Below are positions 1-9,982 of a stretch of DNA of 64,000 bases, one piece after another; positions within the stretch are counted from its first letter, which is position 1, and the number at the start of each line of letters is the position of its first letter. Below the pieces are notes generated by a model. It searched no databases. It was not told the DNA's origin and worked only from the letters and a program-made list of their open reading frames with translations. The stretch is from Symbiodinium natans. Its lineage: Eukaryota; Sar; Dinophyceae; Suessiales; Symbiodiniaceae. The stretch is from NCBI GenBank assembly GCA_905221605.1, contig CAJNDS010000184.1, forward strand, positions 7,501-71,500. Reading direction: 5' to 3'. A program made the translations under genes and the position numbers.

Positions 1-1805
1 AATTGGGGCCATTGGGGCCGGGTGGTGTCACGCGCTCGGGCCTGCGGTCTCCCATGGTCTCCGATCATGAGCACAGTTGGCGCCACTTGGGGCCGGGTGG
101 GCGTCACGCGCTTCGGGGCCTGTGGTCTCCCACGGTCTCCGATCATGAGCGCAATTGGGGCCAATTGGGGCCGGGTGGGTGTCACGCGCTTCGCGCCTGT
201 GGTCTCCCATGGTCTCCGCTCCGATCATGAGCACAATTGGGGCCAACATGAGCCGGGCGGGTGTCACGCGCTCGGGCCTTTGGTCTCCCATGGTCTCCGA
301 TCATGATCACAATTGGCGGGCCTGCGGTCTCCGATCATGAGCACAATTGGCGGGCCTGTGGTTTTTCCCCCAAAATGGAACTGTTTGGGGCGCTCTCATC
401 AGAAAAAAAGGGCCACGCGGTTGGCTAGACGGGTGGCACGCGCTTGGGTCCGTGGTCTCCCATGATCTCCTCATGAGCGCAATGGGGCGGGGTGGGTGTC
501 ACGCGGTCCATGGTTTCCAAGTGTCACGCGCTTGGGTCCAAGGTCTCCCCTGGTCTCCGCTCATGAGCGCAATGGTCCGGGTCTGTCCGTGATCTCCACG
601 GTCTCCGATCATGAGCGACAGGGGTTGGGAGGGTGTCACGCGGGTCTGGTCTGCGTCTCGCATGGTCTCCGATCATAAGCGACAGGGGTTGGTCTCCCAT
701 GGTCTCCCGATCATGAGCGCACTGGGGCTGGGCGGGTGTCACGCGGTTCGGGTCTGTGTTCCCACGGTCTCCGATCATGAGCGAAGGGTTGGTAGGGTGT
801 CACGGTTGGGTCCGTGGTCTTCCATGGTCTGCGGTCATGAGCGCAGTGGGGCTGGGCGGGTGTCGGGCGATTCGGGTCCGTGGTCTCACATGGTCTCAGT
901 CGTCAGCGACAGGGGTTGGGAGGGTCTGGCGCGGTTGGGTCCGTGGTCTCCCATGGTCTGCCGTGGTCTCCCGTCATGAGCACAATGGGGCTGGGCGGGT
1001 GTCACGCGGTTCGGGTCCGTGCTCTCCATCGTCTCTAGGGTGTCACACGCTTGGGTCCATGGACTCCCATGATCTCCCAGCGCGAGCGCAATCTCGGCGG
1101 GTGTCACGCGGTCCGGGTTCGTGGTCTCCCATGGTCCGATCATGGGGCTGGCGGGTGTCACGCGGCCCGGCTCCGTGATCTCCATGGTCTCCGATCATGA
1201 GCGACAGGGGTTGGGAGGGTGTCGTGCGCTTGGGTCCGTGGATTTCCGTGGCTCCGATCGTGGGCGCAATGGGGCTGGGCGGGCGTCGCGGGATCCGGCT
1301 CCGTGGTCTCCATGATCTCTGATCATGAGCGACAGGGGTTGAGAGGGTGTCACGCGCTTGGATTCGTGGTCTCGCACGGTCTCCTATCATGAGTGCAATG
1401 GGGCCGGACGAGTGTCATTCGGGTCCGTGGTGAGTGGCAGGGGTTGGAGGGTGTCACGCGCTTGATGGTCTCCCATGGATCATCTGGGAGGGTGTCACGC
1501 GCTTGGGTCCGTGGTCCCCACGGTCTCTGAGCACGCTGGGCGGGTGATGCGGGTGTTATGCGGTCTGGTCGTGGTCTGTCATGGTGTCCGATCATGAGGT
1601 TCCCAACATCTCCGATCATGAGCGCAATGGGGCCGGGCGGGCGTCGCGCGGTTCGGGTCCGTGGTGAGCTACAGGCTTTGGGAGGGTGTTCGCGCGTTTG
1701 GGTCCGCGGTCTCCCACGGTCTCCGATCATGAGCGCAATGGGGCAGGCGGGTGTCGGGCGGGTGTCACGCAGTTCGGGTCCGTGGTGAGCGACCTCGCCC
1801 GTGCT
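1..1805. repeat. G-rich satellite array, higher-order block A
   Basis: Degenerate tandem units of about 60-66 bp. Recurring words are GGTCTCCCATGGTCTCC, GATCATGAGC, GCAATGGGGC and GGGTGTCACGCG followed by CTTGGGTCCGTGG. The individual units diverge from one another by substitutions and indels. The whole block recurs almost base for base about 1.63 kb downstream (1851-3556): for example AGAAAAAAAG lies at 401 and again at 2029, and TGCGGGTGTTATG at 1548 and 3181. The array continues off the left edge of the window. Long open frames run through it on both strands, but these arise from the repeat and its lack of stops. I do not call a gene here. Confidence 0.93.
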
Positions 1806-1850
1806 TAGATGCGTTCAGCTGATCTCGCCTTATCTGTGCACAAAGAGAGG
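1806..1850. repeat. Short stub of the 540-615 bp repeat between satellite blocks
   Basis: The words GATGCGTTCAGCT and GTGCACAAAGAGAG match the start of the next repeat family (3562 and on: AAATGCGTTCAGCT ... GTGCACAAAGAGAG). The stub is cut off after about 45 bp and followed at once by satellite block B. It shows that the duplicated segment included the junction between the satellite and the second repeat family. Confidence 0.75.
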
Positions 1851-3556
1851 CTCGGGCCTGCGGTTCCATGGTGTCGTCTCCCATGGTCTCCGATCGTCCG
1901 ATCATGAGCGCAATTGGGGCCATTGGGGCCGGGTGGGTGTCACGCGCTCGGGCCTTTGGTCTCCCATGGTCTCCGATCATGAGCACAATTGGCGGGCCTG
2001 CGGTCTCCGATCATGGGGTGCTCTCCTCAGAAAAAAAGTGCCACGCGATTGGCTAGACGGGTGGCGCGCGCTTGGGTCCGTGGTCTCCCATGGTCTCCTC
2101 ATGAGCGCAATGGGGCCGGGCGGGTGTCACGCGGTCCATGGTTTCCAGGGTGTCATGCACTTGGGTCCCTGGTCTCCCACGGTCTCCGATCATGAGCGCA
2201 ATGGTCCGGGTCTGTCCGTGATCTCCACGGTCTCCGATCATGAGCGACAGGGTTGGGAGGGTGTCACGCGGGTCTGGTCTGCGTCTCGCATGGTCTCCGA
2301 TCATAAGCGACAGGGGTTGGTCTCCCATGGTCTCCCGATCATGAGCGCGCTGGGGCTGGGCGGGTGTCACGTGGCACGGGTCTGTGTTCCCACGGTCTCC
2401 GCTCATGAGCGAAGGGTTGGTAGGGTGTCACGGTTGGGTCCGTGGTCTTCCATGGTCTGCGGTCATGAGCGCAGTGGGGCTGGGCGGGTGTCGGGCGATT
2501 CGGGTCCGTGGTCTCACATGGTCTCAGTCATCAGCGACAGGGGTTGGGAGGGTCTGGCGCGGTTGGGTCCGTGGTCTCCCATGGTCTCCCGTGGTCTCCC
2601 GTCATGAGCACAATGGGGCTGGGCGGGTGTCACGCGGTTCGGGTCCGTGCTCTCCATCGTCTCTAGGGTGTCACACGCTTGGGTCCATGGACTCCCATGA
2701 TCTCCCAGCGCGAGCGCAATCTCGGCGGGTGTCACGCGGTCCGGGTTCGTGGTCTCCCATGGTCCGATCACGGGGCTGGCGGGTGTCACACGGCCCGGCT
2801 CCGTGATCTTCATGGTCTCCGATCAAGAGCGACAGGGGCTGGGAGGGTGTCGTGCGTTTGGGTCCGTGGATTTCCGTGGCTCCGATCGTGAGCGCAATGG
2901 GGCTGGGCGGGCGTCGCGGGATCCGGCTCCGTGGTCTCCATGATCTCTGATCATGAGCGACAGGGGTTGAGAGGGTGTCACGCGCTTGGACTCGTGGTCT
3001 CGCATGGTCTCCTATCATGAGTGCAATGGGGCCGGACGAGTGTCACGCGGTTCGGGTCCGTGGTGAGGGGCAGGGGTTGGAGGGTGTCACGCGCTTGATG
3101 GTCTCCCATGGATCATCTGGGAGGGTGTCACGCGCTTGGGTCCGTGGTCCCCATGGTCTCTGAGCACGCTGGGCGGGTGATGCGGGTGTTATGCGGTCCG
3201 GTCGTGGTCTGTCATGGTGTCCGATGATGAGCGACAGGGGTTGAGAGGGTGTCACGCGCTTGGGTTCGTGGTCTCCCAACATCTCCGATCATGTGCGCAA
3301 TGAGCCCGGGCGGGTGTCGCGCGGTTCGGGTCCGTGGTGACCTAAAGGCCTTGGGAGGGTGTTCGCGCGTTTGGGTCCGCGATCTCCCACGGTCTCCGGT
3401 CATGAGCGCAATGGGGCAGGCGGGTGTCACGCGGTCCGGGTCCGTGGTCTCCCGTGATTTCCGATCATGAGCGACAGGGGTTGAGAGGGTGTCACGCGCT
3501 TGGATTCGTGGTCTCCCATGGTCTCCGGCCATGAGCGCAATGGGACCGGGCGGGTG
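1851..3556. repeat. G-rich satellite array, higher-order block B
   Basis: Second copy of the higher-order block, in the same orientation as block A and offset by about 1628-1633 bp. It keeps the private variants of block A, such as the A-rich interruption AGAAAAAAAG at 2029 and the shortened unit at 3175-3200. It must therefore derive from a segmental duplication and not from independent growth of single units. It ends against the first full copy of the second repeat family at 3557. Confidence 0.92.
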
Positions 3557-4865
3557 TGCTTAAATGCGTTCAGCTTTTTGCCTTCTAAAAAGTGCACAAA
3601 GAGAGCACGGCGTTGCAAACGTGGCAAGCAAGACCAATTGCGTTTTTTTAGGCCTGGCAGAATGCATGTGGGCAGCGCTTGGACATCCATGTCTACTGGT
3701 ATTTACGACCAACATTTCCCCGACATGCATCTGAGGGCATTCCACATGCATTTTTCGTCGCCCGAAAACGCATTTGGCACTGGTTTCCTATTATGTTGCA
3801 ATCTTGGGTTCTGCCTGCTCATGACTTCTTCGAAATTCATGTCTTTCTGCGCGTAAGAACATCTATATATAGGATTTGAACGCGTTTAGAACCATAATCA
3901 CCGTTTCGCAAACTTCCCGAAAAGGGGCCTAACATCAGAAGCAAATGCCCAGATGCATTTTGCAAAGCAGGCAAGATGCATTCGCGCAGCTTGCTCCTTC
4001 CAAAACCACAATAAAAAACTCGCTTGATAGCTGACTTTTGTGTCAAAGACAGAGGCCCCGTACGGAAGAAACCAAAGTCCGAATGTATTTTTTGCCTGTG
4101 CCCAAATGCATTCAGCTGTTTTCGCTTTGAAAAAGTGCAGAAAGAGCACGCGGCGTTGCACATGTGGAAAGCAAGACCAAATGCGTTTTTCAGGCTTGGC
4201 AAAATGCATTCGGCAGCATCTGGTCATCCATGTCTATTCGGTTATCTTTGCTCCATTACAGCATGAAAAACAAACGAAAACAACGAAAGCAAAACAAAAA
4301 AATGGGTTGGTGTTTTACGACCAACGTCTGCCCGGCATGCATTTGAAGGGCATTCCACATTCTTTTTTCGTCGCCCGAAGAACGCATTTGGCACTGGTTT
4401 CCTATCATGTTTAGTCTTGGTTTCTGCTGGCTCATGACGTATTCGATTCTTCTGATGTCTTTTCTGTGCATAAAAAGTAGCTGTAGGAATTGAAAAACGT
4501 GTTTAGAACAATGTTCGACATTTTGCAGGAGTACCGAAACAGACCCAGAATCAGCAAAGGAAGAACATGCTCAGGTGCATATTTCAAAGTGGGCAAAATG
4601 CATTCGCGCAGCTTGCTCCTTCCACAACCACAATAGAATTGAGTTAAGAGCCCTTCGTCGTAAAGACAAGCTGCATACAGAAGAGGCGAATGCGCAACTG
4701 CGTTTTTCGCGCGTGCCTAAATGCACTCAGCTGTTTTCGCCTTTGAAAAAGTACAGAAAGAGAGAGCATGGCGTTGCAAATGTAGAAAGCAAGACCAAAC
4801 GCATTTTTCAGGCCTGGCAAAATGCATGTGGGCAGCACTTGGACATCCATGTCAATCCATCGTTT
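3557..4865. repeat. Three tandem copies of a 540-615 bp repeat
   Basis: Copies begin at about 3562, 4103 and 4719, each with AAATGCRYTCAGCT followed by an A-rich stretch, GTGCACAAAGAGAG-like sequence, GCAAGCAAGACC and GCCTGGCAAAATGCAT. Copy-to-copy spacing is about 541 and 616 bp; the third copy is cut off near 4865 after GACATCCATGTC. The units are rich in the word ATGCATT and its variants. Short open frames occur in shared positions, but they contain no recognisable domain and change frame between copies. I read this as a non-coding tandem repeat or an old mobile element remnant. Confidence 0.85.
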
Positions 4866-5039
4866 GGATTGGGAAAGGGTTGTTCCGACCCCTGGCAGCT
4901 CCAAAGAGAAGCCTGAAACCCACGCCTCCATACTGAGCCCAATTTTTCTGATTGTAAACTCGGCCTGCCGAATTCTACGCGTCGCGTTATTGTTTCATGC
5001 CGCTTTCCCTTGATCTACAATCTTACTGTTTGGGGTCTT

Positions 5040-5215
5040 CGCCGGCATAATTTAATAACGAATTAATAATCACATAATAATTTAATAATTCATAATTAAT
5101 GAATAATTAATTAATCATTAACTAATAATTAATGAAGTAATTTATTAATAATTCATGAATTAATTAATAGTTAATAATTAATAATTAGTTAATGAATAAT
5201 TAACTAATTATTTAA
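5040..5215. repeat. AT-rich simple-sequence tract (TAATTAAT-like)
   Basis: About 175 bp made almost only of TAATTAAT, AATAATTAAT and TTAATAATTCAT blocks. It is sharply delimited from the surrounding mixed-composition DNA. Such a tract would unwind easily, but no origin, promoter or attachment function can be shown. Confidence 0.85.
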
Positions 5216-5790
5216 AGCCCAGAAGCCAAGAAGCCAAAACAAGACAGCAAACCAGCAAGGAAAGCCCAGAAGCCGAGAAGCCAAACACCAAAAACAAAAA
5301 ACTACAACAACACCTAAAACAAAGACGATTTCACCAGGAAAAAACCCTTTCCTGAGACGAGACTCGTCGGAAGCGTGCGCCAGCAGCTGGAGGCCTCGTC
5401 TCCAGAGTTGCCTGGAGGCAGTGGCCATTCCTTGCGGCGTCCTCTTCAATGCACACCACCGCTTTAAGGCAAAGAGAATCAGTGCAGTGTCTGCTTCGGT
5501 CTTGCCAAATCTCCGTGTTCCGCAAGAGCTAAGCAACTACGACAACGACGGCGGCTCCCACTCCCAGTCCCACTCTTGCTCCTGCTCCGCTGATACTGCT
5601 ACTTCAGCAAACTCTACTACGATGCCAGCAACTATTACTGCTGTTGCTGATAGCCTGTCTTACAGCTACAGGACTAGGAGACTTCAAAGAACTGGCTTCC
5701 AGTCGGTTTCCCCAGTTTAGACATCAATCCAGAGAGGCGAAATATCGACAAGTCTTGTGCCGTTCCTGCTCTTGGGCGGTCGAATACGAA
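5214..5790. other. Region downstream of the helicase gene, no assignable gene
   Basis: Begins with two direct repeats of AAGCCCAGAAGCC followed by RAGAAGCCAAA, 48 bp apart (about 5215 and 5263), and an A-rich stretch. A minus-strand frame is open at 5204-5536 and could hold a terminal exon of the helicase gene. Its translation shows no motif and ends in a hydrophobic stretch generated by the AGAAGCC repeats, so I do not assign it. Confidence 0.4.
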
Positions 5791-6690
5791 CTAGTAACTA
5801 GTCCACAGTGCACGTGGGAGGCGAGAGGCAACATGGGTCCTGTCCATGCGAGAGCGCAGTTGGAGCACGTCCACCAAAGACGGGAGATCTGGCCATGGGC
5901 CTTCTTCAGCTTGCTCGCGTGCCGAAGAAGTTGCAGCAGCAGGATGAGCAGTACCATCTGCAGACGTGGAGTCGCCCTTCGACGCTTGAGAGAGAACTCC
6001 GTGTGCTGCTGCGAAATGCTGCATGAAGAGGGGATCCAAGGCGTGGCCAGCCTGCAAGCGCAGCCGCTCCTGTCCCAACACTTTCCGGACTTTCTTCTGC
6101 TCCGGCCCAGTGCGCAGCTGGAGTTCCGACCAGAGCCAAGCGAGCGCTTGCTGCACCGACTCGAGGCGGACTGCGGCGGACCGAGCTCGGGCCTGGGCAC
6201 CGCCGTCACCTGACTCTGACATCTCTGACGCCTCTGACTCTAAGAGCTTGGTGTAAGCAGAGACGCCGTCCACGAGCTTCACCAGGCTTCGGCTTTGCCA
6301 ATTCTCAAGCAGGGGACCCCAAAGGGACTTAGGGCCCGATTCCACGAAAGCACAGCCGCACCGTGAACGAGTGATGGCCACGTAGAGTGCCTTCAGAGCC
6401 CGGACCAGGGACGGTGTCCGCTGGCTGGCATTATGGGACATGCCGCGCTGGGCCTGTGTCCTGCGCTTGCGGCGCTTCTCGGCTGTCTTAGCTGCCTTAG
6501 CCTTCAGGAATTCCTCTACCGCATACCAGGATGCTCCGTCCCCACACACCTGAAAGAAGTCGCAAATCACCACGAAGTCGAACTCCAGGCCTTTGGCCTC
6601 CGCCACCGTCAAAATGGTGCTTCTGAGGCCTGGCGGTGCATCTACGAGGACAACTGGAAGTTGTAAATGCTTTAAATGCACTAAAATCAC
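5791..6690 (-). CDS. Helicase exon 9 with motifs V and VI
   Basis: Begins at CGCTCAG|GTG and stays open for 299 codons to a stop at 5791. STILTVAEAKGLEFDFVVIC is motif V, and ALKALYVAITRSRCGCAFVE is motif VI with its catalytic arginine. The long tail after motif VI is alanine-, glutamine- and arginine-rich and helical, with no motif. The tail may be real coding sequence or may run past an unrecognised donor. This is the longest uninterrupted piece of the gene. Confidence 0.88.
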   Translation of the reverse strand: MILVHLKHLQLPVVLVDAPPGLRSTILTVAEAKGLEFDFVVICDFFQVCGDGASWYAVEEFLKAKAAKTAEKRRKRRTQAQRGMSHNASQRTPSLVRALKALYVAITRSRCGCAFVESGPKSLWGPLLENWQSRSLVKLVDGVSAYTKLLESEASEMSESGDGGAQARARSAAVRLESVQQALAWLWSELQLRTGPEQKKVRKVLGQERLRLQAGHALDPLFMQHFAAAHGVLSQASKGDSTSADGTAHPAAATSSAREQAEEGPWPDLPSLVDVLQLRSRMDRTHVASRLPRALWTSY

Positions 6691-9600
6691 CTGAGCGCCT
6701 ACTGCAGCCTGGCCTCCCGTTTAGTATAAGTGTTCCCCTTGGACAGTGGTGCATGAGAGCGAGAGCGCGTTGTTAGGGGACCCGGTGGTGTCGTAGCCTT
6801 TGCTTCGCATATCGTTGCTGAAGGTTGCCCGGCATGGATGCCCAGAGATTACGAAGCCTCTTTGCGCGCCCAAAAGATGTTACGGTGCATGTCGCCTTGA
6901 TGGCGAAGGCGCTGACGAGCCGAGTCCGCGCCAACCAACACAACACAGCTCGTGGAATCCATGCTGCGAAGGAGGCGGTCGCCAGTGCCCATCACCTGGG
7001 GAAAAGCAGAAAGTCAGATCTTGGAGATTCTCAGGCACGAGCCTTTTCCACAAAGCAGGCTTTGACAAGGGACAATGTCCACAACCCCACTTCCAGAATG
7101 CGAGTGCACAAACAGCGGCACTTCACCACCTTGCGTGGCAGCGGCAGTTTCTTCCACGGCATCCACAGTGTCGGGGAACATCTGCACAAGCAGCTCTGAG
7201 ACTGTGTTAGCCAGTCGCACGATGGATGGTGCAGAGCGATAGTTGAAAGCCAGTGACATCTGGCGGCAGTCCCCAACGTGATCCCAAGAGCACTTGGCCG
7301 CTTCCTTGTCAGGATGACCATCAGCAAGTCCTGCAAAGCATTTCGGCTCCAACCTCAGAAAAGCATCCAGAATGTCTTGGAATGAGAAGGCACTCCCAGG
7401 GTTGATCGTTTGACAGGTATCCCCCGCAATGGTGATACCATCGGCGTGTCCGCATAAGGACATGAGAGCAGTCAACTCAGCAGGTGAGAAATCCTGAGCT
7501 TCGTCCACGTAGATCTCGCGAACGAGCCTCAGTGTCGGCTTTGACAAAATATTGGAGGCGACCTTGGCCCTCAGTGCCCTCAGGTGAAACAATGTCTGAT
7601 ATGGCTTCGACATCCGCGTGCACAAAACCTCTTGGAACAAGTTCGGTGTTCCTCGCCATGGAGCGCCCCCTCGCTGGCATTTCGAAGTGCCACGGCCACA
7701 TCAGTGCCATCGGAGACTTTGTACGTTCGCTTCAGGCGCAAGTACTCCAGAAACATACCTGAGAGTGACAGTGATGAGCTTCGCTCCCTCCATCTGCACA
7801 ATCGCTTTGGCTCTCTCACAACAAATTCACCCTGCAGTCCGCCGTTCGGCCGTGTTAAATTCTGAAGCGTAGGTTGCGATTTTTTCCAGAAGTGCTTGGC
7901 CGAGGAACCGATGCACTTGATACGATAGCCAGTTTAGCCATTAGAAAAAGGATTTGACTTGGAGCTGCGGTGCGGTAGATTTCTCGCCGCTGCTGCGGCT
8001 GAAGAGGCACTCCCATGGCCGACAGGCCGTCGTCACCTGCGAAGCTAACTGCTACAACCAGCCAGTAGTATAGAGGCGGACCAGGCAGTAGTAACAGTAG
8101 TATAGAGGCGGAAGCTGCAAAACCTTGTGGAGTTCAGGTTCTCGGCATGGCGGGCCCTGTGCTCCTCCCCCCCCCCCCTTCACCCCTCCTCCGCCGCAGT
8201 GCCGACGGAAACGTCGACGACGACGGCAGCATAGGGGGAGGACGGGTTTTCGGAATTCCCAGGCACTGCAAAACGAGCAGAAGACTTGTCACGCCTTCCT
8301 CAAACTGGCTACGCCTTCCTGCTAGCATGGACTGTGTGGGCTCTGGAGTTGCACTGCCGTGGGTGGTGTCCTACCCAGCAGGGGCCGCAAACTACCCTGG
8401 GGGACAAAACGAATGGCCAAAAATAGCCGAAGCGAACTGTGCGAATCGAACCAAACATAAGTCAGATCGGTTCACAGTGAACCGTGCCGAGCCGAAGCGC
8501 GGCAACCCTATTGACACATCAACATGCAGCGCTGCATCAAGAAGCTGGCACGGCCTGCAACAGCTTCGCAATACTGCTCTTGAGTGAGAGAGTAGCCACC
8601 GGTGCTGTCCAGTGTCTTCTTCCTCATGCTGAATCGCAGAACGGCTAGATCAGCGGTGCGATGACTCACTTGACCCCAACATTCCTCGCTCCTCCTAAAC
8701 AACTTGTGCTCGCAACAGTTCTGCGAAAGGCCTTCCGAAGACCGCATCAACAACCGAAGTGAGCCCAGGCAGCTCTTGGTACTCTGCGAAGGAGACTGCC
8801 CCGAGGCCCTCGAGGCCGTGCAACACGGCATCAAAGCTCCGCAGCCTGTTATGGAACTCTGCCCAAACCTAAGAGCCGTCGAGTCGGTTCGATTTCAAGG
8901 GATCGTGCTGGAAAAAAGGCCGCCGCTGCTAGAACTCCAAGGCCAGGGAGCCAAGAGTGGATCCAAGTCTGGTGGAGCTTTCAGGGAAGGCCAAAAGCGA
9001 CTCGAGAAGCCTGAGTACTGAATGGCCGGCTTGGCCTCTGGGACCAACGCCTTAACCAACTCATCCCAGGTCACGCCTGCAGCAGTGACGGCAGTGACTC
9101 CGATGGGGAGAGTTTAGTACTCGTCTGGTGGGCTTACCGGCTTGGAATGATTAGGCATAATTTCCGGCCAGGGGGCAAACAGGTGTGCCGCCACTGCTGC
9201 CACGCAGAACAGCAGCATCACGAGATGTGCTGCCGAAAACCGCTAGCTGCTCCAGCACCTGTGGGCTTGTGAGGATGTGGTGATGTGTGATGGCAGGAGC
9301 GTTTTGCACCGAGCCGGCCTGTGCGCAAAGCAACGACGACCGAGTGACGAAGAGGCGCTTTGCAACAGGGAACTGGCGCCGTGCACGCAGGATGCGGTGA
9401 ATGATGCAAACCGTTTTGCCAGTGCCGGAGCGACCCTGAAGAAAAAGACTGTGAGGGCATTCGATGATTCTTCGCTGGGCACGGGAAGGCTGCACTGCGC
9501 AAGAAGCAGTTTCAGACCGACCTCCATGCTGCGAGAGCCGTGCGACGATGTCTTCCATCAGTTCTTTGACAGATACTTGTACCCGACCGTGAATCCATGC

Positions 9601-9855
9601 AAGTGCCGAACTCTGCAAAGACGTCTCGCAGATCGCGTGGACTTTGAGGGCGGCATTTTGCACGTCCAACTCGCAGGCCTTCAAGCTGGCGAAACGTTCA
9701 CTATCGTTCACTGCATCGGACAGCAATGGACTCAACAGTGTGTGTCCGCAGCGCCTGCAGCGCCTCCTTCGGCAAGGGCAGACTTTGCAAGGTAGCCCGT
9801 GCTCTGAGCACAGAGGCCTCGGCAGCTGCCAGCTCCTCGTAGATCTGATCTGCAC
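5791..9855 (-). CDS. Superfamily 1 UvrD/TRANK1-like helicase, multi-exon
   Basis: At least nine minus-strand exons give the ordered motifs of a superfamily 1 ATP-dependent helicase: Walker A GRSGTGKT (9412-9435), Walker B DEAQD (7491-7505), motif III AGDTCQTI (7404-7427), motif IV NYRS (7233-7244), motif V TVAEAKGLEFDFV (6571-6609) and motif VI ALYVAITRSR (about 6361-6390). The long spacing between Walker A and DEAQD and the TWDELV/SFAEYQEL segments resemble the TRANK1 (lupus brain antigen 1)-like group of eukaryotic helicases, often large repeat-containing proteins. The enzyme should couple ATP hydrolysis to movement on single-stranded DNA or RNA. The visible part lacks an obvious start codon exon and could extend beyond both ends. 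No disrupted motif is seen, so it may be functional. Exon boundaries are by eye. The family is certain enough; the exact substrate is unknown. Confidence 0.85.
6884..6995 (-). CDS. Helicase exon 8, VVLVGADSARQRL segment
   Basis: Preceded by TTTCCCCAG and beginning GTGATGGG. Reads VMGTGDRLLRSMDSTSCVVL and then VGADSARQRLRHQGDMH. In related helicases a short strand like CVVLVGAD followed by a basic helix lies between motif IV and motif V, which fits the position. A GT donor is possible at 6883 (CACC|GTAAC), though its phase does not match the frame of exon 9, so one border is wrong or an exon is missing. Confidence 0.55.
7075..7527 (-). CDS. Helicase exon 7 with DEAQD, GDTCQTI and NYRS motifs
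   Basis: Contains EIYVDEAQDFSPAEL (motif II, magnesium and ATP hydrolysis), GITIAGDTCQTINPG (motif III), then LAFNYRSAPSIVRLANTV (motif IV). The order and spacing are those of UvrD-like helicases. An insertion of about 35 residues with charged and cysteine residues separates motifs III and IV. The frame stays open upstream to 7640, so the true 5' border may lie above 7527. Confidence 0.88.
7650..7758 (-). CDS. Helicase exon 6, YLRLKRTYKVSDGTDV segment
   Basis: Preceded by CACTCTCAG and starting with GT. The frame reads MFLEYLRLKRTYKVSDGTDV followed by AVALRNASEG. In this helicase group a segment of the form EYxxxKRxxxxYDxxD sits a short way before the Walker B motif, which is where this exon lies. 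About 950 bases separate it from exon 5, so either a long intron or an unrecognised exon lies between. Confidence 0.55.
7880..8700. other. Probable large intron of the helicase gene
   Basis: No exon is assigned between exons 5 and 6. The stretch has a repeat of AGTAGTATAGAGGCGGA (about 8066 and 8096), a run of ten C near 8169 flanked by CTCC blocks, and a GAACCG/CGAACC-rich segment at 8430-8510. A similar GAACCG-rich segment recurs at 12220-12300. Confidence 0.45.
8720..8858 (-). CDS. Helicase exon 5, SFAEYQEL segment
   Basis: Follows TTTGGGCAG and reads EFHNRLRSFDAVLHGLEG, then VSFAEYQELPGLTSVVDAVF and FAELLRA before a stop in this frame. The FxEY core matches the pattern seen before the DEAQD motif in TRANK1-like proteins. 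The lower boundary is uncertain because no clear donor was chosen. Confidence 0.6.
9015..9076 (-). CDS. Helicase exon 4, TWDELV segment
   Basis: After CTGCTGCAG the frame reads VTWDELVKALVPEAKPAIQY. The likely donor is TCAG|GCTTC, a GC donor that leaves one base over. That base plus the first two bases of the next exon (AG at 8858) makes a GAG codon and keeps the frame. This phase match between the two exons supports the intron. The sequence resembles the linker between Walker A and Walker B in TRANK1-like helicases. Confidence 0.55.
9318..9435 (-). CDS. Helicase exon 3 with Walker A (motif I)
   Basis: The sequence CTTTTTCTTCAG immediately precedes GGTCGCTCCGGCACTGGCAA, which encodes GRSGTGKT, the ATP phosphate-binding loop, followed by VCIIHRILRARR and LFVTRSSLLCAQ. 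The lysine and threonine of GKT are intact. The form GRSGTGKT is typical of the TRANK1-like helicases. The exon probably ends at CACAG|GC, a GC-type donor of the sort used in dinoflagellates. Confidence 0.8.
9521..9690 (-). CDS. Helicase exon 2, upstream of Walker A
   Basis: Frame reading KACELDVQNAALKVHAICE and then GRVQVSVKELMEDIVARLSQ, ending at a plausible GT donor (GGAG|GTCGG) at 9520. A pyrimidine-rich stretch and TTCAG then lead into the Walker A exon about 85 bases on. The helical, charged sequence fits the region preceding the ATP-binding loop. No motif is diagnostic on its own. Confidence 0.5.
9736..9855 (-). CDS. Helicase exon 1 (as visible), helical N-terminal segment
   Basis: The intron end TTTCCAG at 9856-9862 is followed by an open frame reading ADQIYEELAAAEASVLRARA and then TLQSLPLPKEALQALRTH. 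The composition is alanine-, leucine- and glutamate-rich and would form amphipathic helices. It lies 300 bases upstream of the Walker A exon and reads in a different frame from the following exon, so a splice must join them. Family is inferred only from position. Confidence 0.45.
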
Positions 9856-9957
9856 CTGGAAATCCTTGGGTTCAACTGCAAGCTGCAACAGCATGGGGTA
9901 CCATGTCCAGATATGTCCAGATCCTCGCTTCGTGCCTGGTTCTTAGCTTCTCCGCGT

Positions 9958-9982
9958 GTTTGTGTTTGTGTGTGTGTGTGTC
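9958..9982. repeat. TG microsatellite
   Basis: TGTTTGTGTTTGTGTGTGTG followed by TGTC; a short dinucleotide repeat upstream of the helicase exons. A second TG run lies at 10237-10251. Confidence 0.8.

Noticed and set aside
1801..2607. 268-codon plus-strand ORF and many other long frames in the satellite
   Set aside because: Created by the repeat unit itself; several frames on both strands are open at once and the peptide is only the translated repeat.
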